A stretch of 64,000 bases of DNA, taken from positions 16,216,254 to 16,280,253 of the forward strand of contig NC_053501.1 in assembly GCF_905171775.1 (NCBI RefSeq), in the 5' to 3' direction. This document shows, piece after piece, positions 11,735 through 23,214 of the stretch (its first letter is position 1; every line of letters begins with the position of its first letter). A program made the translations under genes and the position numbers. The notes under the pieces were generated by a model. It did not search any database. It was given only the letters and a program-made list of their open reading frames with translations, and was not told the DNA's origin. This DNA is from Rana temporaria (lineage: Eukaryota; Chordata; Amphibia; Anura; Ranidae).

Positions 11735-12349
11735 GGTAGATTCAGGTACGAAGGTGCAAACTTGCGGCGGCGTAGCTTAGCGTGTTTAGGCTACGCCGCC
11801 GTAAGTTAGCTAGGCAAGTACATGATTCTCAATGTACTTGCCTGCTAATATACGGTGGCGTAGCCTAAAGCGGGCGGGCGTAAGGGCGCCGAATTCAAAT
11901 GTGTTGGAGGGGGGCGTGTTTGATGGCAATGAGGCTTGACCTCACGTTTTTTTACTTTTTTCTTTTCTTAATGCGCATGCGCCGGGCACCTACATTTCCA
12001 GTGTGCATTGCGGCTAACTACGCCGCACGGGCCTATTGATTTCGACGTGGACGTAAACGACGTAAATCCCGATTCGCGGACGACTTACGAAAACGACGTA
12101 AAAAATTCGAATATCGCGGCGGGAACGGTGGCCATACTTTAACATTGTTATTCCACCTAATAGGTGGAATAACTTTAGACCTGCTAATGCCTTACGGAAA
12201 CGGCGTAAAACTACTGCGGCGGCCGGGCGTAAGTTCGTGAATCGGCGTATCAACTCATTTACATATTCTACGCCGACCGCAATGGAAGCGCCACCTAGCG
12301 GCCATCCGCTATCTACTGATAAGTCGGCCTAACTCTTACTAAATCTACC
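11735..12349. mobile_element. Harbinger-like MITE, copy C
   Basis: The ends are GGTAGATTCAGG and, inverted, AAATCTACC, with TA at both flanks. The interior shares CGCATGCGCCGGGCACC, CCATACTTTAACATTG and CACCTAGCGGCCATCCG with other copies. It is inserted in a TTGGGATAGCTC minisatellite. Confidence 0.75.
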
Positions 12350-12351
12350 TA

Positions 12352-12662
12352 TTAGTGATCTCTTGGGATAATGCACAAGGTTTAGAGGTTCAGAATCTTG
12401 GCTTTTCGGCCCAGAGTCATTTCTTGGGATAGCTCTCTGTGTACAAGGTATCTTGGCTTGTTGGTCCAGAATGATCTCTTGGAATAGCTCTATGTTCAAG
12501 TTTTGGACTCGGCTTGGCTTGTTGGTCTGGATTTTTGAGAAGGCTCTCTAAATACAAGATTCAGCATTTGTGCTTTTTGGGCCAGAGTAATTTCCTGAGA
12601 TAGTTCTCCATGTACATGGTTTAGCATCTTGGGTTGTTGGCCCCAGATCTCTTGGGATAGTT
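12352..12662. repeat. Minisatellite (TTGGGATAGCTC unit), middle part
   Basis: About five degenerate units of roughly 60-65 bp. Each contains ATCTCTTGGGATAGCTCTCT, ACAAGGTTTAGAATCTTGG and CTTGTTGGTCCAGAGT variants. Confidence 0.75.
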
Positions 12663-12756
12663 TGTTTCCAATTGTTTTTATTGAAAATGCAATAAGAGAA
12701 AAGGAAACAAGACACCCAATGAGAAAGTGGTGTCAGCTGTACACGTATGCAGACAG

Positions 12757-12960
12757 GTGCTATGAGTAAGCATCTCACGATGTGAAACGCGTTAGCCACT
12801 GTGTTCCTGTTTTGACCACTTTTCATTTGACTGCATTGTATTGGATTTCATTGATTTTACACAATAAAGACTCCATTCAACGGAGTGCGGCAGTCCGGTT
12901 TTTGCTCTTTTTTCATGGACTTGTGCAGAGCCAGCACCTGTCGGTTTGAGTAGGGCGGGA
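12757..12960 (+). repeat. Interspersed repeat of GAAACGCGTTAGCC type
   Basis: The block has CACGATGTGAAACGCGTTAG, then AATAAAGACTCCATTC and a T-rich end. I recall similar GAAACGCG...AATAAA blocks as frequent in frog genomes, possibly a retroposon, but no promoter boxes or target duplications were identified. Confidence 0.4.
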
Positions 12961-13149
12961 GCAACATGAGGGATCAGAAGCTTGGAGAGAGGTAATCTTT
13001 CTTTCTGCTTAGCTACAGAAGGATTAACAGTTACATTTGTTGTGCATTAAACATTAATATGGAGAGTCATCTAGGTGCAGGGTATACCTTTTCGCCAGAA
13101 GATCATTATGTCAGTTAACAGAATTCTCCTACATATTTCATCCCCTCCC

Positions 13150-14260
13150 CCACGCAGGGTGGAAAACCCAGGAGAGTCCTCTCAAAACTCCTTCTGGTAG
13201 GTTAGAGGAACTAAGAGAGAAGAATACATAGAAAAGAGAGGAAAAATAATTAAAGGCAGGTGGCCAGTCCCCATCAGATATTTAATCCAGGGGTCCCAAG
13301 TTTTTTTAGATATTGGCACCTTGTCTTGCAAAATTGCAGTAGGGCGTTCATTGATCGTGATCCATGACATTTTAGCATTAAGGAAGGCAAAAGGTATCAT
13401 AGGGGACTTCCAAGATCTAGCTATAGAGATTTTCGCTGCCATAAAAAAAAATGCAATCACGCATTGTGTAGACTTTGGAGCTCCCACCACTGGGTGGCCA
13501 AGTAACGCTTGGTGTGGGGACTTGGTTAGGTTAATGCCAGTAAGCGAATAAATGAAATTGTAGGTACAGATCCCGAATCTCCTGACTTTTGGGCATGTCT
13601 ACCAAGTGTGATAGGTCGTACCCACCTGACCACAACCCCTGAAACAAAGGGAGGAAGCTTCAGGGAACCACCAGGTTAGCCTGGCAGGGATCATATACCA
13701 CCTCAGAAATACTTTGTAGTTGGCTTCATTTAAGGATATATTGATTTGGCTGGATACTGAGGCATCTTATGCCATTCTGCCAAGGGTGTTCCCATGTCCT
13801 GCTCCCATCTCTCCATGTAGGGTAACTTCACCTCAATAGAGGACATAACACCATAGAGCTTGGAGATGTAACCTGTGTGTTTGTCAATGCCCCCACAGAT
13901 ATTCAATGAGCGTAGTGGTGGAGAGGTCAGACCTCCTTCGCAAGGAGTTTATGAAGTGTGCTATTTGAGCATAACTATATTGTTCCGTTTGTGGTAAGTC
14001 GTGTTTCTCTCGTAGGAGTTGCATTGACAAGACCCCTAGATGGTCATAAAAATCTGCTATACGCAGAAGACCCATGTTGGCCCACCATTGATTGGACCAA
14101 TTCTGGGGTGTAGTCTGAGTTCTCCAACAGTGGGGCCAGGGGAGTATGGGCAGAGATAAATTCGTAATTTGTGGCTAATCGATCCCATGGGCCCAGAGAA
14201 AAGCAAAGTGTGGGGCAGAGACTCTTGGCAGAGGATAGTTCTATAATGTACAAGAGTCCA
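13150..14260 (-). mobile_element. L1/Tx1-like LINE fragment (ORF2 C-terminal part)
   Basis: On the minus strand, broken frames give peptide blocks typical of the C-terminal tail of L1-clade ORF2: GLLRIADFYDHLGVLSM at about 14020-14075, TEQYSYAQIAHFIN at about 13950, and DKVPISKKTWDPWIKYL near 13270-13320. The order matches the tail of the protein, with the 3' end toward lower coordinates. Endonuclease and reverse-transcriptase regions are absent, and frames are interrupted, so this is a 5'-truncated dead copy. It is antisense to NRXN3. The A/T-rich edge at 12663-12700 may be its 3' end. Confidence 0.65.
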
Positions 14261-14264
14261 TTTT

Positions 14265-14376
14265 TTTGCTTGTTGGTCTGAAGGGAGTGATCTCTTGGGA
14301 TAGCTCTCTATGTGCAAAGTTTGTTATCTTGGCTTGTTGATTCATAGTGGTCTCTTATGATGGCTCTTTCTTCTAC
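14265..14376. repeat. Minisatellite (TTGGGATAGCTC unit), right part
   Basis: It resumes with GTGATCTCTTGGGATAGCTC and CTTGGCTTGTTGATTC, continuing the array of 12352-12662 beyond the LINE insertion. It ends at the TTAA-flanked element that follows. Confidence 0.65.
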
Positions 14377-14380
14377 TTAA

Positions 14381-14826
14381 AGCGGGAGTTCACCTGAAAA
14401 ACAATTTTTAACATTAGATCGAGGTCAAGGGTAATCGGGTGTTTTTTTTAAAATCGAAGCAGTACTTACCGTTTTTAGAGATAGATCTTCTCCGACGCTT
14501 CCGGGTATGGTCTTCGGGACTGGGCGTTCCTATTTTATTGACAGGCTTCCGACAGGCTTCCGACGGTCGCATACATCGCGTCACGAGTAGCCGAAAGAAG
14601 CCGAACATCGGTGCGGCTCTATACGGCGCCTGCGCACCAACGTTCGGCTACTTTCGGAAAATCGTGATGCGATGTATGTGACCGTCGGAAGCCTGTCGGA
14701 AGCCTGTCAATCAAATAGGAACGCCCAGTCCCGCAGCCCATACCCGGAAGTGGCGGAGAAGATTCCCCTTGACAAAATGAGCATCAATCTAATGTTAAAA
14801 ATTAAGATTTTGGGTGAACCTCCACT
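14381..14826. mobile_element. TTAA-flanked palindromic MITE (AGCGG...GGTGAACC family), copy 1
   Basis: TTAA occurs at 14377-14380 and 14827-14830. The ends (AGCGGGAGTTCACC and GGTGAACCTCCACT) are inverted. The two arms share long inverted blocks, such as GACAGGCTTCCGACGGTCGC and its counterpart near 14680. Non-coding. A TTAA target is typical of piggyBac-type elements, which is inferred. Confidence 0.8.
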
Positions 14827-14830
14827 TTAA

Positions 14831-15446
14831 CGAAACTGAACTGTTTTCATCATCCTGCTATTATAAAGACGTGATTAGTGCCTTTAGTCCCCATTTCAGA
14901 ACATACCGGCCTGTCCTATAGTCTACATACCAGTGTAGGCAGTCCTATGCTGGCCTTACAATTATGCTTTTTTTTTTTAATCCTATCAACCATACAGTAT
15001 AAACCGATAAAATTATGTGTTACGTGTAGAGAGAATGATCATTTGATGCTACACTAATTCTTGTTTGTTTGTGTAGATGAATAGATGTGAGGCAATTTCC
15101 TTTGAGTCTAAATTGATGTAAATGATACTGAAATAAAAATATCTCGTAAGCCATTGTTTGCCGAAACAAACAGAATTTGGCAATCTATTTGAGTCAATCC
15201 CTTCCCATTATTTGAAAGATAATGAATCAGTGGTGAAAATCCATAACAATCCATAATAAATGCTGGATCAAATGATCAATGATCGGATTGCTGTGAGTTC
15301 AGCGGTGTATAGAGGACCTTCAACTGACAAAAGCCAGAGAGGTATTGATGAAGTAAATACAATGTCCACACAAGGATTATTGGAATATTTGGAATGGTGT
15401 GTGTGGGTACAACTATGTTCACTGGTTACATATTCCAAAATCCATA
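14831..15446. other. Unassigned intron sequence
   Basis: A/T-rich, with no recognised repeat ends or coding signal. Confidence 0.35.
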
Positions 15447-15717
15447 TCGTATATACTCGAGTATAAGCCGACCCGAATATAACCCGAGGCACCTAATTGT
15501 ACCACAAAAAAGTATAAGCCTAGGGTGTCCATCTGCATGTCTCACTGTGCCAATGCCTCACTGTGCCCATGCCTCATGACCTACGGCCGGCCGGTACCGG
15601 GTCCCCAAAGTCTGGGAGATAAGACGCAAAAAGGTGACTCGAGTATAAACTGAAGGTGGCATTTTCAGCACAAAAAAAGTGCTGAAAAACTTTGGCTTAT
15701 ACTCGAATATATACGGT
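15447..15717. mobile_element. MITE with CGTATATACTCGAGTATAAGCC ends
   Basis: The left end CGTATATACTCGAGTATAAG is the inverted equivalent of the right end CTTATACTCGAATATATACG. The ends are about 23 bp and the interior is non-coding. Confidence 0.7.
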
Positions 15718-16318
15718 AACGTCTGACAAACTCCAAGCATTGATTATGGAAGAATATGCTGCCTTCAGTCAAAATGTGGCCCAGAAGTTGACTGACGGCA
15801 TACCAGGGAGAACGGCAGAGGTCTTGAAAAAGAAGGGTCAACATGGCAAATATTGACTATGCGCAAATTTAATGTAATTGTCAAAAGCCTTTGACACTTA
15901 TGAAATGCTTGTATTTATACTTCAGTATTCCACAGTAACATCTGACAAAAAGATCTAAAAACACTGAAGCAGCAGACTTGGTGAAAATTAATATTTGTGT
16001 CATGCTCAAAACTTTTGGCCCTGGCCATACATAGTGTCAGTTGCACATGGTTGATCTGGACCAGCTTCTGTATGGTGATGGTGGACCATACCTTTGCTAT
16101 GTGTTTCTGCATGGTTGTTTGTAGTGTGTCGGGTGTACAAATGACAGGGTGACAACACAGGAGCACAATTGGGAGACGGGGACAGAGTGTTGTCACCTTA
16201 TAACAGGAAGTACCTGAGCAAGCATCATGGCAGAACTAGCAGGGATGATTTCAATGAAAGCTGTAGGTTTATAAAGAACGGAAACATGTTTAACATTTAT
16301 TGTATTAACCACTTCCCG

Positions 16319-17053
16319 ACCGCCGCATGTACATATACGTCGGCAGAATGGCACGTACAGGCACATCGGCGTACCTGTACGTCCCTGCCTAGACGTGGGT
16401 CGGGGGTCCAATCGGGACCCCCCCCACGCTACATGCGGCGGTCGGGTTCCCTCGGGGAGCGATCCGGGACGACAGCGCGATCGCTCCCCGGAGCTGAAGA
16501 ACGGGGAGAGCCGTATGTAAACACGGCTTCCCCGTGCTTCACTATGGCGCTGCATCAATCGAGTGATCCCTTATATAGGGAGACTCGATCGATGACGTCA
16601 GTCCTACAGAATAAAAAATAATAATTAATAAAAATGCAATAAAACTATCCCCTTTTTTGTAAACGCTATAAATTTTGCGCAAACCACCAGATAACCGCTT
16701 ATTGCGATTTTTTTTTTTTAACAAAAATAGGTAGAAGAATACGTATCGGCCTAAACTGAGGGAAAAAAAAATTTATATATGTTTTTGGGGGATATTTATT
16801 ATAGCAAAAAGTAAAAAATATTGATTTTTTTTCAAAATTGTCGCTCTATTTTTGTTTATAGCGCAAAAAATAAAAACCGCAAAGGTGATCAAATACCACC
16901 AAAAGAAAGCTCTATTTGTGGGGAAAAAAGGACGCCAATTTTGTTTGGGAGCCACGTCGCACGATCGCGCAATTGTCTGTTAAAGCGACGCAGTGCCGAA
17001 TTGTAAAAACCCCTTGGGTCATGTAGCAGCATATTGGTCCGGTCCTTAAGTGG
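16319..17053. mobile_element. TTAA-flanked CCACTTCCCGACC element, copy 1
   Basis: TTAA occurs at 16315-16318 and 17054-17057. The ends CCACTT and AAGTGG are inverted. The right half contains GTCGCACGATCGCGCAATTG and A/T-rich stretches (TTTGTTTATAGCGC). These recur in reverse orientation at 49798-50748, establishing a family of about 0.75-0.95 kb without a transposase gene. Confidence 0.8.
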
Positions 17054-17057
17054 TTAA

Positions 17058-17629
17058 AGCTTCTATTAATTTCTTTACATTTACTTTTGATGATCACTTT
17101 TAAATAATGAGTCAATGTGATTGCCGTTACAAAGTCAGGTTTTTCTTATTTGTGCAGAGGAAAGTTGGGAATATTGTATCCAGTACAGATCTGATCGCGT
17201 TGGTTGGTTTGGGTGAGCGCTCTTTGCATGCGGTTGTGTGGATGAGGCTCAGCTGGCTTAGTCGGAAACCATTGGAGGGAACAATTCTGGATTCGGAGAT
17301 GAATAACTTTCCCTTGGAATTCTCCTGTCAAGATCGGCTGTCTGAGGGGGGGGGGGGGGTTAATTGTTTGCCGGCTGACGTTGATTGTTCGACTTGTGAA
17401 GCTTGACGCTCCGTGTCATGATGTCTGTCTGGGGACCTCGGCTTGTATGCTGCTATTCATATTGATTTTTTTTTTCAACTTTAATTGACTGCCACTGACG
17501 AGGGTCTCGCAGCACAGCCAAGCCTATGGGGAGAGTTGGCGTCTAGCTTGGAAATTGGTATTCACAGGTCTATCTGGGGATCTGCAACTGGGTCTTGGAT
17601 TGTCCAGATCAGCACCTACATTTTGTGTA
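17058..17629. other. Low-repeat intron segment
   Basis: Contains a homopolymer G run at 17345-17359. No exon with both splice sites and a recognisable frame was found. Confidence 0.35.
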
Positions 17630-17633
17630 TTAA

Positions 17634-18102
17634 AGCGGAGGTTCACCCAAAAACACAACTTTGTACCATCCAAACTAGCATACTAGCATCAGCTACAGTA
17701 TGCCTTTTTTTTTTTTGCGCTGTACTTACGGTTTAATCCGTAACTTTCGTTTCAGACTCCCGCGGGGAGTAGGCGTTCTTATGAAGAGTGGAACATGATT
17801 GACGGCCGGCTATGGTGCGTCACACATTCCGAAAATTGCCGGAGTAGGACTAGGCTCTTCACGGCGCCTGCGCACAGACTAGGGCTATTTCGGCTTTTTT
17901 CGGAAGGCATGACGCACCATAGCTGGACGTCAATCATGTACCCCTCTTCATAGGAACGCCCATTTCCCGGCCGGAGTCTGAAACAAAAGTTACGGATTAA
18001 ACCGTAAGTACAGCGCAAAAAATAAAAGGCATACTGTAGCTGACGCTAGTATGCTAGTTTGTATGGTAGATAGACATTTTTTTTTTAGGGTGAACCCCCG
18101 CT
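17634..18102. mobile_element. TTAA-flanked palindromic MITE (AGCGG...GGTGAACC family), copy 2
   Basis: TTAA occurs at 17630-17633 and 18103-18106. The arms are strongly inverted: GCGCTGTACTTACGGTTTAA on the left and its complement TTAAACCGTAAGTACAGCGC on the right; likewise GCATACTAGCATCAGCTACA against TGTAGCTGACGCTAGTATGC. The whole 469 bp could fold into one long hairpin. Confidence 0.85.
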
Positions 18103-18287
18103 TTAAGCCTCCATATTTTTGTGTGTGGAATGAATGAGTTATGCTAGTTTGTTTTCTATTCTAAATTTTACACCAAAAAAAGAGAAACTTTTTTGCTGAA
18201 ACAGTTTCTCCAAGAACAGTAAAAAAAACTAGATATAAGTACAAAACCCAGACATGTCGTCATCGCAAAATATACTATATGGCAGGG

Positions 18288-18580
18288 GTCTCCATACTTT
18301 TCAAGCAAAGGGCCAGTTTACTGTCTTTCAGACTTAGGAGGGGGGGGGGGGGATTCTGGCCAGTGGGGGTAGAAAATTCATCAGGGCCGAGCATCAGTGA
18401 GAATAAACATGGCCCCAGTGCTGGTGGGCAGTAGGAGGAGGAATAGTGCTCCATCATTGCTATTGGTGGAATAAATGGTGCCCCATTGTTGGTATCATTG
18501 GAAGAAATAGTGCCTCATATTGTTGGGAGCAATACTGTACTGCCCCAAGGGCCGAATAAAGGCTCGCAAAGGGCCACCTC
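18288..18580. mobile_element. Truncated hAT-like repeat (CAGGGGTCTCC end)
   Basis: It starts CAGGGGTCTCCATACTTTTC and contains AAGGGCCAGTTTACTGTCTTTCAGACT. It is related to the complete copy at 40179-40490, but the right terminus is missing. Confidence 0.6.
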
Positions 18581-18583
18581 TGG

Positions 18584-19031
18584 ACATTACACCAATATGA
18601 TCTTGTTGAACCTCCCATTCCAAAACCATGGCCATTAATATGGCGTTGGACCCCCTTTTTGTGGTTATAACAGCTTCCACTCTTCTGGGAGGGTTTCCCA
18701 CAAGATTTTGGAGTGTCTGTTGGAATTTGTGCCCTTTTTGAGGTCCAGGTACTGATGTTGTATAGGAAAATCCAGGTCACAAACAGTGGAGGTCTTTGTT
18801 CCTCCACCCCAAACTGGTCAAACCATGTCTTTATGGTGCTGGTCCAAACTGGTCAAACCATGTCTTTATGGCGCTGGTCCGAACTGGTCAAACCATGTCT
18901 TTATGGCGCTGGTCCAAACTGGTCAAACCATGTTGTTATGGCACTGGTCCAACCATGTCTTTATGGAGCTAGCCTTGTACACAGGGGCACGGTCATACTG
19001 GAACAGAAAAGGGCCTTCCCCAAACTGTAAA
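18584..19031 (-). mobile_element. DNA-transposon-like coding remnant with internal tandem
   Basis: The minus strand at 18460-18807 reads TPKSCGKPSQKSGSCYNHKK-type sequence, which I recall from a widespread fish/amphibian DNA transposon whose family I cannot name with certainty. The region ends near CACGGTCATACTGGAACAGA and AGGGCCTTCCCCAAACTG. A local 35-bp tandem interrupts it. No intact frame. Confidence 0.5.
18812..18965. repeat. 35-bp tandem, about 4 copies
   Basis: The unit is GGTCCAAACTGGTCAAACCA plus TGTCTTTATGGCGCT. Copies differ by one or two bases and the last is truncated. It lies inside the transposon-like remnant, one copy of the motif being part of that remnant. Confidence 0.9.
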
Positions 19032-19583
19032 AGAATAAAACAAGATGCAAACCCATGATGTACCATAAAAACTAGTGGAACGTTTATTCAAATAAAAATT
19101 GCGCTCACACACGTGCCATGTATAGGAGGTGGCAGAGCGATGTCCACAAGGCCCAGCCTTGGCTATTGGCATGGGGATGACATTGTGCTGTGTCGGCAGA
19201 AAGCTGCTATCATAGGTCTGTGGGGAACGCTAAAGCTGATACTCACCCAGAAATGAGGCTGCCTGAGGTCAGTTTGGCGCATTTCAAAGCTATCACACTG
19301 TTCCATCAGCCACAAAAAAGTGAAACGACTTTGAAATGTGTTCCTGTATTGTGCATGTGCCACACAGTTTTAATTTAGTTGCCAGAAATATTTTCGTCAT
19401 TGAAATTAAGTTTTAGTCAACTAAAATATGACTAAAACAATTAAGATGACTAAACTACAATTAAAACTGAAGCGGAAATTGACGTCACAATTAACGCTGG
19501 TGCCAAACTGTGTGACGTCAGGTGGCCACACTACTTTGGTCCGACTTCCATGCAACTTGCGGGCAATAGACTTCAATGGTTGA

Positions 19584-19949
19584 TGCCCCGTACACACATG
19601 CGGGATTTCCGACGGGAAAAGTTCCCATCGGAAATCCAGAGTGAAAAGCCGAGAACCTGCTCGGGCAGTCTTTTTCCCCTACAGACGGCTGGTTTTCCCG
19701 ACAGGAAAACTGCGATAGAGCTTTGGCCGGGAACCCCGGCCGTGTGTATGCTCCATCGCAGTTTTTCCCATAGGAAAACTGCCAAAAAGTCCGCCGGCTT
19801 TCCCGGTAGGAAAAGAAAGCTGGTTCCGTTTTTTTTTTTTTTTTTTAAGGTTTTTGGGCAGTTTTCCCATCAGAAAACCTGCGAGGAGCATACACACGAC
19901 CGGGATACCCGATGAAACCTCTCCGAGAAAACCAGTTGTGTGTACGAGG
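19584..19949. mobile_element. Palindromic MITE, CCCCGTACACAC type
   Basis: The left end GCCCCGTACACACATGCGGG mirrors the right end GTTGTGTGTACGAGG. The arms share TTTTCCCGACAGGAAAACTG-like inverted blocks. Non-coding. Confidence 0.7.
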
Positions 19950-20345
19950 TAAGAGGTTGTAAACCCTGGGGAAAAAAAAACCTGCAAGACCAAGGCATAA
20001 TGCATACTGGCACATTCTGAAATACTTGCCTTTAGAACAAAGCCCGTCCAGCAGTGCCCGGTCACTGCTAAGAGGGCTGACATGTTCTCCCGTACTTTCT
20101 TTAGCGATGACTTCACTTCAGCACATGTGCGCGGAAACCCTTGGTTCCGGCAAGAAGCTCTGAAGATTCGGCATGGTAAGCCGGACCTTTAAAGCACATG
20201 CCCCGCTAACATCAGCAGCTGCATGCAGGGTGAATATCTCCTAAACCGTGCAGGTTTAGGAGATATATACATTTTTCTTACAGGTAAGCCTTATTATAGA
20301 CTTACCTGTAGGTTTAAGTCACCAAGCGGGGTTTACAACTGCTTT
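19950..20345. mobile_element. MITE with AGAGGTTGTAAACCC ends
   Basis: GAGGTTGTAAACCCTGGG on the left mirrors GCGGGGTTTACAACTGCTTT on the right, and TTAA is at the right flank. A short internal hairpin occurs around TAGGAGATATATAC. Confidence 0.55.
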
Positions 20346-20929
20346 AACCCTCAAACGTTTCCTGACATTCACATTCGTACTTGAATGTTTTGCAATGCAA
20401 CAGTTGTGTAACAGTTGTCCATTATCACCGGTCAAAGTCAAATCCAAGTTGCACCCATCTAAAGTTGCACTCCAAAGTTGGCGCAGCTTTGGAGTGGTAC
20501 AAGTCTGAATTGAGCTGGATCACAAGTTGAAAATAAAAGTAAGGAAGCCTAAAAAAGAAAACGAAACGCAGCCACCAAAGCTAAGATTTGTTAGATGCAG
20601 GATAATGTTTGCTTTTGGATTTATTATCATTTTAGGCTTGTGTATATCCTAGCTGGTGCTGCACAGACAATAGCCTGTTGGTTTTGGCCTCTGTTGGTTT
20701 TGGTTCCTGTATTCCGAGTGTCACCTGATACCATATGCAGGGACGGTGGTGCAGGGTATGATTTATTTATTGTCCAGGTGTTGCGGTGTATGGAGGCCTC
20801 GTAACCTGCAGCATTTACATATGTTTTCATACTCTGATATGCACAATTTAATCCCATAATGTGCTTGTATTACTTTGTTTGCTGTTCATTTATTTATATA
20901 GCAATGCCATTTTCAGTGCTGTACCGGGA

Positions 20930-21140
20930 ACCTCTATGCCAGTCACATCGGTCCTATTCATCAGAGGAGCTTGCACTCTAATGTCCCCACCACAGTCCTT
21001 ATCATTATCATACAGGATTTATACAGCGCCAACAGTTTGCGCTTTACAATATACAGAGACAGCATGATTACAACACAGTTTAGTATAGAAGCAATAGGAG
21101 GGCCTTGTACACGGAGCTTACAATCTATAGGGAGGGGGGG
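20930..21140 (+). repeat. Interspersed repeat with ATACAGCGCC and GAGCTTACAATCTA
   Basis: The segment contains CAGGATTTATACAGCGCCAA and GGAGCTTACAATCTATAGGG. A diverged relative with GGAGCTTGCAATCTAAAGG is at 60168-60310. I recall this as a common frog repeat. Its class is not determined. Confidence 0.45.
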
Positions 21141-21326
21141 GTGATACGAAAGTTATGGCTGCGGGGAATGATCTGATGGAGGCGACTGAAGTACAGATTT
21201 TTAGGTGAGAGGTGGGGTAGGCTTCCCTGAATAAATTAGTTTTCAAGGATCGCCTAAAGTCATAACTAACAAATAGTTGGCTGACGGCTAAGGGACCCAA
21301 CTCAAGCAGACCACCTTGACCAGGGC

Positions 21327-21768
21327 TCAAGTCCTGTGGGAACGGAGTTCCTGCACTTTTTTCACAGCAGGAACGCAGTTCCCTTTGCAAAACTAGAGCA
21401 GCCGAGCCGCCCGAGCCGATCCTTCACTAAGCGGCGATGCCCAGCTCGAGTCACTGTCAGGGGCAGGCGAACCTTAGTAATCCTTTATGTTACTGTCCGC
21501 TTCCTGTATATGGATTCATCGGGTAGTGTGCGGGTATTCCGTCACTTCCTCAATGCCGCTACCCGCACACTACCCGATGAATTAATATACAGGAAGTGGG
21601 CAGTAACATAAAGGATTACTAAGGTACAGTGGATCGAAAAAAACAAAAAACATGCGGTTTAGTAATTATGCATATGAGCGTATCATTTAAAAAAAAATTT
21701 GGTGGGGGGAGTGGATCTTGGGTGGGAGTTCCCACACTTTTTTCCCCAGGACTTGACCCCTGGCCTTG
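21327..21768. mobile_element. Palindromic repeat with CAAGTCCTG ends
   Basis: The outer ends (GGGCTCAAGTCCTG, and CAGGACTTGACCCC at the right) are inverted. The centre (21471-21625) is a strong hairpin with arms of about 62 bp: CCTTAGTAATCCTTTATGTT against AACATAAAGGATTACTAAGG, and CATCGGGTAGTGTGCGGGTA against its complement. Confidence 0.65.
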
Positions 21769-22241
21769 ACTCTGATCTGGCGTGCCCAAACCACTGCGCA
21801 TGTGCCCGGTCCAGCCAGATCCAAGCACAATTGAGATGTCCCTCAAAACGGAGGAGGATAAAGCCTGGTCCACACAGGCAGAATGTCGGGTGGCATTGGC
21901 CGGTTCCATTGAAACCGGCCGACATTTGGCTTGTGTGTTCAGCAGCCAGTTGGACACATGCTGGCCAATTTCTGTCGATGGGGCCATCCCCAAAAAAGTC
22001 TGCAGATCAGCTCCCGATCAGTGTTCTCAGCCAATGGCAGAGAGCGCTGATTGGAGTGCTCTGGCAGGGGGGCCGTCCCTCCCGTCAGAACACAACAGCG
22101 CAGCAGAGGAGATCGCTGTACTAACAGTACATGGTTAGTTCAGCGGATCCTTTTTTTCGAGTTCATCGAAAATCTACTAGTGTGTGCTAGACTTCAGGAG
22201 AAGAGACCATACGTTAAGGTGTCTAACAACCCCTTTAAGAT

Positions 22242-22571
22242 AATTACACACAGGTGGATTCTATTTATCATCATTAGTCATTTAGGTCAACATTGGATCA
22301 TTCAGAGATCCTCACTGAACTTCTGGAGAGAGTTTGCTGCACTGAAAGTAAAGGGGCTGAATAATTTTGCACGCCCAATTTTTCAGTTTTTTATTTGTTA
22401 AAAAAGTTTGAAATATCCAATAAATTTCGTTCCACTTCATGATTGTGTCCCACTTGTTGATTCTTCAAAAAAAAACAAAAAACGGTTTTATATATTTATG
22501 TTTTGAAGCCAGAAATGTGGCAAAAGGTCGCAAAGTTCAAGGGGGCCGAATACTTTCGCGAAGGCACTGTA
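22242..22571 (+). mobile_element. Tc1/mariner-like 3' remnant
   Basis: The series AATTACACACAGGTGGATTC, GGGGCTGAATAATTTTGCAC, TTTTTATTTGTTAAAAAAGT and GAATACTTTCGCGAAGGCAC ends at CACTGTAA. I recall this order from the 3' region of a Tc1-like element in fish and frogs. No transposase frame remains. Confidence 0.55.
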
Positions 22572-22860
22572 ACAAGAGGGTATACAACCGCTTTAAGGAT
22601 GGACTTGTTGGGTATCTATTTACTCAGATTTTACCAAAATTTGGGTAATTTTTTGTGTTTTTGTGCCCCCAAAAATGTACATTTAATGTGTTTTCTTTGG
22701 GGGGAGGGGGGATTGAAACTACCACTATTTTATTCTCTATGGTGTCTGCTTTCAGAAAATATATCACGTTTGGGTGTTTTATGTAGTCTTCTGGCCTAAA
22801 ATGTTTTAAACATGCGCAAAAATCTAACAAAATGGCTCTGGCTTTGAAAGGGTTAAAGGA

Positions 22861-23214
22861 TTAGGCTTCATGTACATGGGACGTTGTTCAACCTCTCCTG
22901 AACTATTTAACTTGACAGCTAGAAACCAGTGTCTAAAAACGGGCGTTTAGCCGCGTTTAGCTGCGTTTGCGTCTAGTGGCATTTGAAGAAAAAAAAAATA
23001 TATGTATATAATTTTTTTTTTTTTTTTTTTTTTTATGAAAAACGTCTAAACGCGAGTTGCAGCGTTTAGCCACGTTTGATGCTTCAACTGCCTCTAAATG
23101 CATTTTTGGGGGTTAAAGCCTATAAACGCAACTGCCTAGAAACGACTATAAACGACCCTGTGTACTGATTGATCCTGATGTCCGTGTACCAGCAGCAGTG
23201 TACATGAGGCCTAA
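22861..23214. mobile_element. MITE with TTAGGCTTCATGTACA ends
   Basis: The left end TTAGGCTTCATGTACATGGG mirrors the right end GTGTACATGAGGCCTAA. The interior has inverted GCGTTTAGC/GCTAAACGC words and a T homopolymer around 23011-23033. Confidence 0.7.
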
